Source: Pseudomonas sp. Root562 (lineage in GTDB: Bacteria; Pseudomonadota; Gammaproteobacteria; Pseudomonadales; Pseudomonadaceae). From it: a DNA stretch of 39,219 nt. A program made the translations under genes and the position numbers. The notes beneath the pieces are model-generated. The model was given only the letters and a program-made list of their open reading frames with translations, did no database searches and had not been told where the DNA came from. Location of the stretch: the NCBI RefSeq assembly GCF_001427125.1, contig NZ_LMGK01000001.1:591067-630285 (forward strand), given 5' to 3'. Positions within the stretch are counted from its first letter, which is position 1. Each line of letters begins with the position of its first letter. Of this stretch, positions 35,865 through 39,219 are shown piece after piece.

Positions 35865-37214
35865 ATGAACTTGCCTGAAAACGCTCCGACATCCCTGGCC
35901 AGCCAGCTCAAACTGGATGCTCACTGGATGCCGTACACGGCCAACCGCAACTTCCAGCGCGACCCGCGCCTGATTGTCGGTGCAGAAGGCAGCTGGCTGA
36001 TCGACGACAAGGGCCGCAAGGTTTATGACTCGCTGTCCGGTCTGTGGACGTGCGGCGCCGGGCACACCCGCAAGGAAATCCAAGAGGCGGTGGCCAAGCA
36101 ACTGGGCACCCTCGATTACTCGCCAGGCTTCCAGTACGGCCATCCGCTGTCCTTCCAATTGGCAGAGAAAATCACCGACCTGACACCGGGCAACCTGAAC
36201 CACGTGTTCTTCACAGACTCGGGTTCGGAGTGTGCTGACACGGCTGTGAAGATGGTCCGCGCTTACTGGCGCCTGAAAGGCCAATCGACCAAAACCAAGA
36301 TGATCGGTCGTGCCCGCGGTTACCACGGTGTGAACATTGCCGGCACCAGTCTTGGCGGTGTGAACGGTAACCGTAAGTTGTTCGGTCAGGCGATGATGGA
36401 CGTCGATCACCTGCCGCACACGCTGTTGGCCAGCAACGCTTACTCCCGTGGCATGCCGGAGCAGGGCGGTATCGCACTGGCTGACGAACTGTTGAAGCTG
36501 ATCGAACTGCACGACGCTTCGAACATCGCCGCCGTATTCGTCGAACCAATGGCCGGCTCCGCCGGTGTCCTGGTTCCGCCTCAGGGTTATCTCAAGCGTC
36601 TGCGCGAAATCTGCGATCAGCACAACATCCTGCTGGTCTTCGACGAAGTGATCACCGGTTTCGGGCGTACCGGCACCATGTTCGGCGCCACCACTTTCGG
36701 CGTCACCCCGGACTTGATGTGCATCGCCAAGCAAGTCACCAACGGTGCTATCCCGATGGGCGCGGTGATCGCCAGCTCCGAGATCTACCAGACCTTCATG
36801 AACCAGGCGACGCCTGAGTACGTGGTGGAATTCCCGCACGGCTACACCTATTCCGCGCACCCGGTGGCATGCGCCGCGGGCCTGGCAGCGCTCGACCTGC
36901 TGCAAAAGGAAAACCTGGTACAGAGCGTGGCTGAAGTCGCACCGCATTTCGAAAATGCACTGCATGGTCTGAAAGGTACCAAGAACATCATCGACATCCG
37001 TAACTTCGGCCTCGCCGGAGCGATCCAGATCGCCCCCCGTGATGGCGACGCCATCGTTCGTCCGTTCGAAGCCGGCATGGCACTGTGGAAAGCCGGGTTC
37101 TACGTGCGCTTCGGTGGCGACACCCTGCAGTTCGGCCCAACCTTCAACAGCAAACCACAAGACCTTGATCGCCTGTTCGATGCGGTCGGCGAAGTGCTGA
37201 GCAAGATCGACTGA
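35865..37214 (+). CDS. bauA: Beta-alanine:pyruvate transaminase (omega-aminotransferase)
   Basis: A 449-residue class III PLP aminotransferase. PLP residues are Asp260 (LLVFDEVITGFGRTG) and the Schiff-base Lys289 (CIAKQVTNGAIPMG). Other family segments are SLSGLWTCGAGH and RARGYHGVNIAGTSLGG. It transfers the amino group of beta-alanine to pyruvate, giving malonate semialdehyde and alanine. GAGG precedes the ATG at 35865. It is followed 74 bp later by the CoA-acylating semialdehyde dehydrogenase, which consumes its product, and is divergent from bauR. Relatives are also used on other omega-amines, so specificity may be broad. Confidence 0.95.
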   Translation: MNLPENAPTSLASQLKLDAHWMPYTANRNFQRDPRLIVGAEGSWLIDDKGRKVYDSLSGLWTCGAGHTRKEIQEAVAKQLGTLDYSPGFQYGHPLSFQLAEKITDLTPGNLNHVFFTDSGSECADTAVKMVRAYWRLKGQSTKTKMIGRARGYHGVNIAGTSLGGVNGNRKLFGQAMMDVDHLPHTLLASNAYSRGMPEQGGIALADELLKLIELHDASNIAAVFVEPMAGSAGVLVPPQGYLKRLREICDQHNILLVFDEVITGFGRTGTMFGATTFGVTPDLMCIAKQVTNGAIPMGAVIASSEIYQTFMNQATPEYVVEFPHGYTYSAHPVACAAGLAALDLLQKENLVQSVAEVAPHFENALHGLKGTKNIIDIRNFGLAGAIQIAPRDGDAIVRPFEAGMALWKAGFYVRFGGDTLQFGPTFNSKPQDLDRLFDAVGEVLSKID

Positions 37215-37288
37215 TTTCTCCTTCTATATAGCTATAAACAACGGGCGTTCGGAAACGGGCGCCTGTGGACAACTTTTCAGGAGCTTCC

Positions 37289-38782
37289 ATGAGCGTTATT
37301 CCGCATTTGATCAATGGCGAACTGGTGACCGAGAACGGTCGCGCGGTCGATGTGTTCAACCCATCTACCGGACAGGCTATTCACAAGCTGCCGCTGGCGA
37401 CCCGCGAAACCATCCAGAGCGCCATCGACGCCGCCAAGGCTGCATTTCCGGCCTGGCGCAACACGCCTGCGGCCAAGCGGGCCCAGGTAATGTTCCGCTT
37501 CAAGCAACTGTTGGAACAGAACGAAGGCCGGATTTCGCAGTTGATCAGCGAAGAGCACGGCAAGACCCTGGAAGACGCTGCCGGTGAGCTGAAGCGCGGC
37601 ATCGAGAACGTCGAGTTCGCTTGCGCAGCGCCGGAAATTCTCAAAGGCGAATACAGCCGCAACGTTGGCCCGAACATCGATGCATGGTCGGACTTCCAGC
37701 CGCTGGGCGTGGTTGCGGGTATCACCCCGTTCAACTTCCCGGCCATGGTGCCGCTGTGGATGTACCCACTGGCGATCGTCTGCGGCAACTGCTTCATCCT
37801 CAAGCCTTCCGAGCGTGACCCGAGCTCGACACTGCTGATCGCACAATTGCTGCTGGAAGCCGGACTGCCGAAGGGCGTGCTGAGCGTGGTACACGGCGAC
37901 AAGACAGCGGTGGACGCGCTGATCGAAGCGCCAGAAGTCAAAGCGTTGAGCTTCGTCGGTTCGACGCCGATTGCCGAATACATCTATGCCGAAGGCACCA
38001 AGCGCGGCAAACGCGTGCAAGCCCTGGGCGGCGCGAAGAACCATGCAGTGCTGATGCCGGATGCGGATCTGGACAACGCAGTAAGTGCATTGATGGGCGC
38101 AGCTTACGGTTCTTGCGGTGAGCGCTGCATGGCGATCTCGGTGGCCGTGTGCGTGGGTGATCAGGTTGCCGATGCTTTGGTGGCCAAACTCACTCCCCAG
38201 ATCAAGGCATTGAAAATCGGTGCGGGCACTTCCTGCGGCCTGGACATGGGGCCTTTGGTTACCGGTCAGGCGCGCGACAAGGTCAGCGGTTATGTCGAAG
38301 ATGGCGTAGCGGCTGGCGCTACGCTGGTCGTGGACGGTCGTGGTCTGACCGTGGCCGGTCATGAAGAAGGGTTCTTCCTGGGTGGCTGCCTGTTCGACAA
38401 CGTCACACCAGAGATGCGCATCTATAAAGAAGAGATCTTCGGGCCGGTGCTGTGCATCGTTCGGGTCAACAGCCTGGAAGAAGCGATGCAGTTGATCAAC
38501 GATCATGAATACGGCAATGGCACTTGCATCTTCACCCGTGACGGCGAAGCGGCGCGGTTGTTCTGCGACGAGATCGAAGTGGGCATGGTCGGTGTGAACG
38601 TTCCATTGCCGGTGCCAGTGGCTTACCACAGCTTCGGCGGCTGGAAGCGTTCGCTGTTCGGCGACCTGCATGCCTACGGCCCGGATGGCGTACGTTTCTA
38701 CACTCGCCGCAAGGCAATCACTCAGCGTTGGCCTCAGCGTGCGAGCCATGAAGCATCGCAGTTCGCGTTCCCTAGTTTGTAA
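37289..38782 (+). CDS. bauC: CoA-acylating malonate/methylmalonate-semialdehyde dehydrogenase
   Basis: A 497-residue aldehyde dehydrogenase. The motif GITPFNFPAMVPLWM (Asn149) and the catalytic cysteine Cys280 in SCGERCMAIS mark the MmsA subgroup, in which CoA is the acyl acceptor. CAGGAG precedes ATG 37289; an in-frame GTG at 37265 is rejected. In this context (after bauA) it should oxidise malonate semialdehyde to acetyl-CoA and CO2 with NAD+. By sequence alone it could equally be named mmsA, the valine/inositol pathway enzyme. It ends the operon at a strong terminator. Confidence 0.93.
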   Translation: MSVIPHLINGELVTENGRAVDVFNPSTGQAIHKLPLATRETIQSAIDAAKAAFPAWRNTPAAKRAQVMFRFKQLLEQNEGRISQLISEEHGKTLEDAAGELKRGIENVEFACAAPEILKGEYSRNVGPNIDAWSDFQPLGVVAGITPFNFPAMVPLWMYPLAIVCGNCFILKPSERDPSSTLLIAQLLLEAGLPKGVLSVVHGDKTAVDALIEAPEVKALSFVGSTPIAEYIYAEGTKRGKRVQALGGAKNHAVLMPDADLDNAVSALMGAAYGSCGERCMAISVAVCVGDQVADALVAKLTPQIKALKIGAGTSCGLDMGPLVTGQARDKVSGYVEDGVAAGATLVVDGRGLTVAGHEEGFFLGGCLFDNVTPEMRIYKEEIFGPVLCIVRVNSLEEAMQLINDHEYGNGTCIFTRDGEAARLFCDEIEVGMVGVNVPLPVPVAYHSFGGWKRSLFGDLHAYGPDGVRFYTRRKAITQRWPQRASHEASQFAFPSL

Positions 38783-38792
38783 GTAGAAGGGC

Positions 38793-38835
38793 AAACAAAG
38801 AGGCCGACCCATTGGGTCGGCCTCTTTGTTTTCGG
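38793..38835 (+). terminator. Strong terminator after the bau operon
   Basis: An 18-bp perfect stem AAACAAAGAGGCCGACCC/GGTCGGCCTCTTTGTTT with loop ATTG (38793-38831), then a T-run. It insulates the bau genes from the stable-RNA promoters that follow. Confidence 0.95.
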
Positions 38836-38874
38836 GCTTTTTTGACCTATATGACAGATTTGTGAAAATAGCGG

Positions 38875-38902
38875 TTGACGGCAGATCTCAGGTGTCTATA
38901 AT
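38875..38902 (+). promoter_or_regulatory. Stable-RNA-type promoter P1
   Basis: TTGACG (38875-38880), 16-bp spacer, TATAAT (38897-38902), followed by the GC-rich TCGCCCC discriminator. An AT-rich UP-like stretch lies just upstream (about 38840-38870). Confidence 0.8.
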
Positions 38903-39020
38903 TCGCCCCACTTCCGGCGCAGTCGAAACGGAAAACTCCTTGGTAAACAAAGAGTTACGCGGTTTTCGGCAGCAAGTTGCTTCAGATCATCGAAGTCAGA
39001 AGGAAGTTGAAAAAGAGGTG

Positions 39021-39048
39021 TTGACAGCAGCGTGTAACGCTGTAGAAT
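39021..39048 (+). promoter_or_regulatory. Stable-RNA-type promoter P2 (probable rRNA operon)
   Basis: TTGACA (39021-39026), 16-bp spacer with a CAGCG-TGTAA-CGCTG dyad, TAGAAT (39043-39048), then GC-rich TCGCCTCCCGC, the discriminator typical of stringently controlled rRNA/tRNA promoters. The surrounding sequence is what I recall upstream of Pseudomonas 16S rRNA genes. Confidence 0.8.
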
Positions 39049-39129
39049 TCGCCTCCCGCTGACGAGAGATCGACAGCGCAAGTGGTTGAAGTTGGTCATC
39101 GAAGCCAGAAGGAAGTTGAAAAAGAGGTG

Positions 39130-39157
39130 TTGACAGCAGCGTGTAACGCTGTAGAAT
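39130..39157 (+). promoter_or_regulatory. Stable-RNA-type promoter P3 (duplicate of P2)
   Basis: TTGACA (39130-39135), the same 16-bp spacer, TAGAAT (39152-39157). It is identical to P2 and lies 109 bp downstream. The 16S rRNA gene itself, if present, lies beyond the window. Confidence 0.8.
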
Positions 39158-39219
39158 TCGCCTCCCGCTGACGAGAGATCGACAGCGCAAGTGGTTGAAG
39201 TTGTTAAGGAAATCCTTGA

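Larger units (their letters stand above)
38987..39204 (+). repeat. 109-bp tandem duplication carrying a promoter
   Basis: Units 38987-39095 and 39096-39204 differ at only two positions by eye. Each contains a full promoter and its leader. Confidence 0.95.

Noticed and set aside
37277..38812. 511-aa open frame antisense to the semialdehyde dehydrogenase gene
   Set aside because: Despite its length it shows no domain, and the sense strand encodes a full, well-conserved enzyme with all motifs. The same applies to the 439-aa antisense frame over bauA (35841-37160).

Overview
The window looks like a chromosomal segment of a fluorescent-group Pseudomonas. It has high GC codon usage, dense REP elements of the two usual Pseudomonas types (TAGGAGCGAGCTTGCTCGCGA-like and TGTGGGAGCTGGCTTGCCAGC-like), and gene families and gene order typical of that genus. 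I see no insertion sequence, prophage, CRISPR array or tRNA. The right edge stops inside what appears to be the tandem promoter region of an rRNA operon.

Layout. (1) 1-4300: a REP array, then a TpsB-type outer membrane transporter and a glycine/valine-repeat lipoprotein, both on the minus strand. (2) 4301-8999: a fatty-acyl module with a MaoC hydratase, a high-molecular-weight FabG4-type reductase, a divergent thiolase, and an AraC regulator. (3) 9119-12416: a dCache chemoreceptor and a RIO1-like kinase. (4) 12488-16199: a copper module (cueR, copA, an unknown secreted protein, copZ) with two promoters of the CueR type, each with a 19-bp spacer. (5) 16291-21267: a Bcr/CflA exporter, a 57-aa protein, a zinc-less MDR oxidoreductase, an ABM monooxygenase, and LysR and ArsR regulators. 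(6) 21329-32930: a purine salvage/uptake region with adenine deaminase, a 2OG-Fe(II)-type oxygenase, a BMP binding protein, 8-oxoguanine deaminase and an ABC transporter of one ATPase and two permeases. A ChaA-type antiporter and a MerR/SDR/membrane-protein group are interspersed in it. (7) 33488-34727: a YigZ protein and a RutR-like TetR regulator. (8) 34818-38782: the beta-alanine catabolic genes bauR, bauA and bauC/mmsA. (9) 38793-39219: a strong terminator, then three sigma-70 promoters, two of them in a 109-bp tandem duplication.

How the genes work together. The BMP/ABC system would import purine nucleosides or bases. Adenine deaminase and 8-oxoguanine deaminase would feed hypoxanthine and urate into purine breakdown. 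BauA and BauC convert beta-alanine through malonate semialdehyde to acetyl-CoA. The copper genes form one regulon: CueR senses Cu(I), CopA exports it and CopZ chaperones it. The fatty-acyl genes together cover ketoreduction, (de)hydration and thiolysis of acyl-CoA or acyl-ACP intermediates.

The least explained items are: the TpsB/lipoprotein pair without a recognisable TpsA; the secreted two-cysteine protein in the copper locus; an otherwise empty 557-bp stretch with three perfect DnaA boxes and a duplicated 31-bp composite motif; a membrane protein whose C-terminus is encoded by a REP element; and the duplicated stable-RNA promoter at the right edge.
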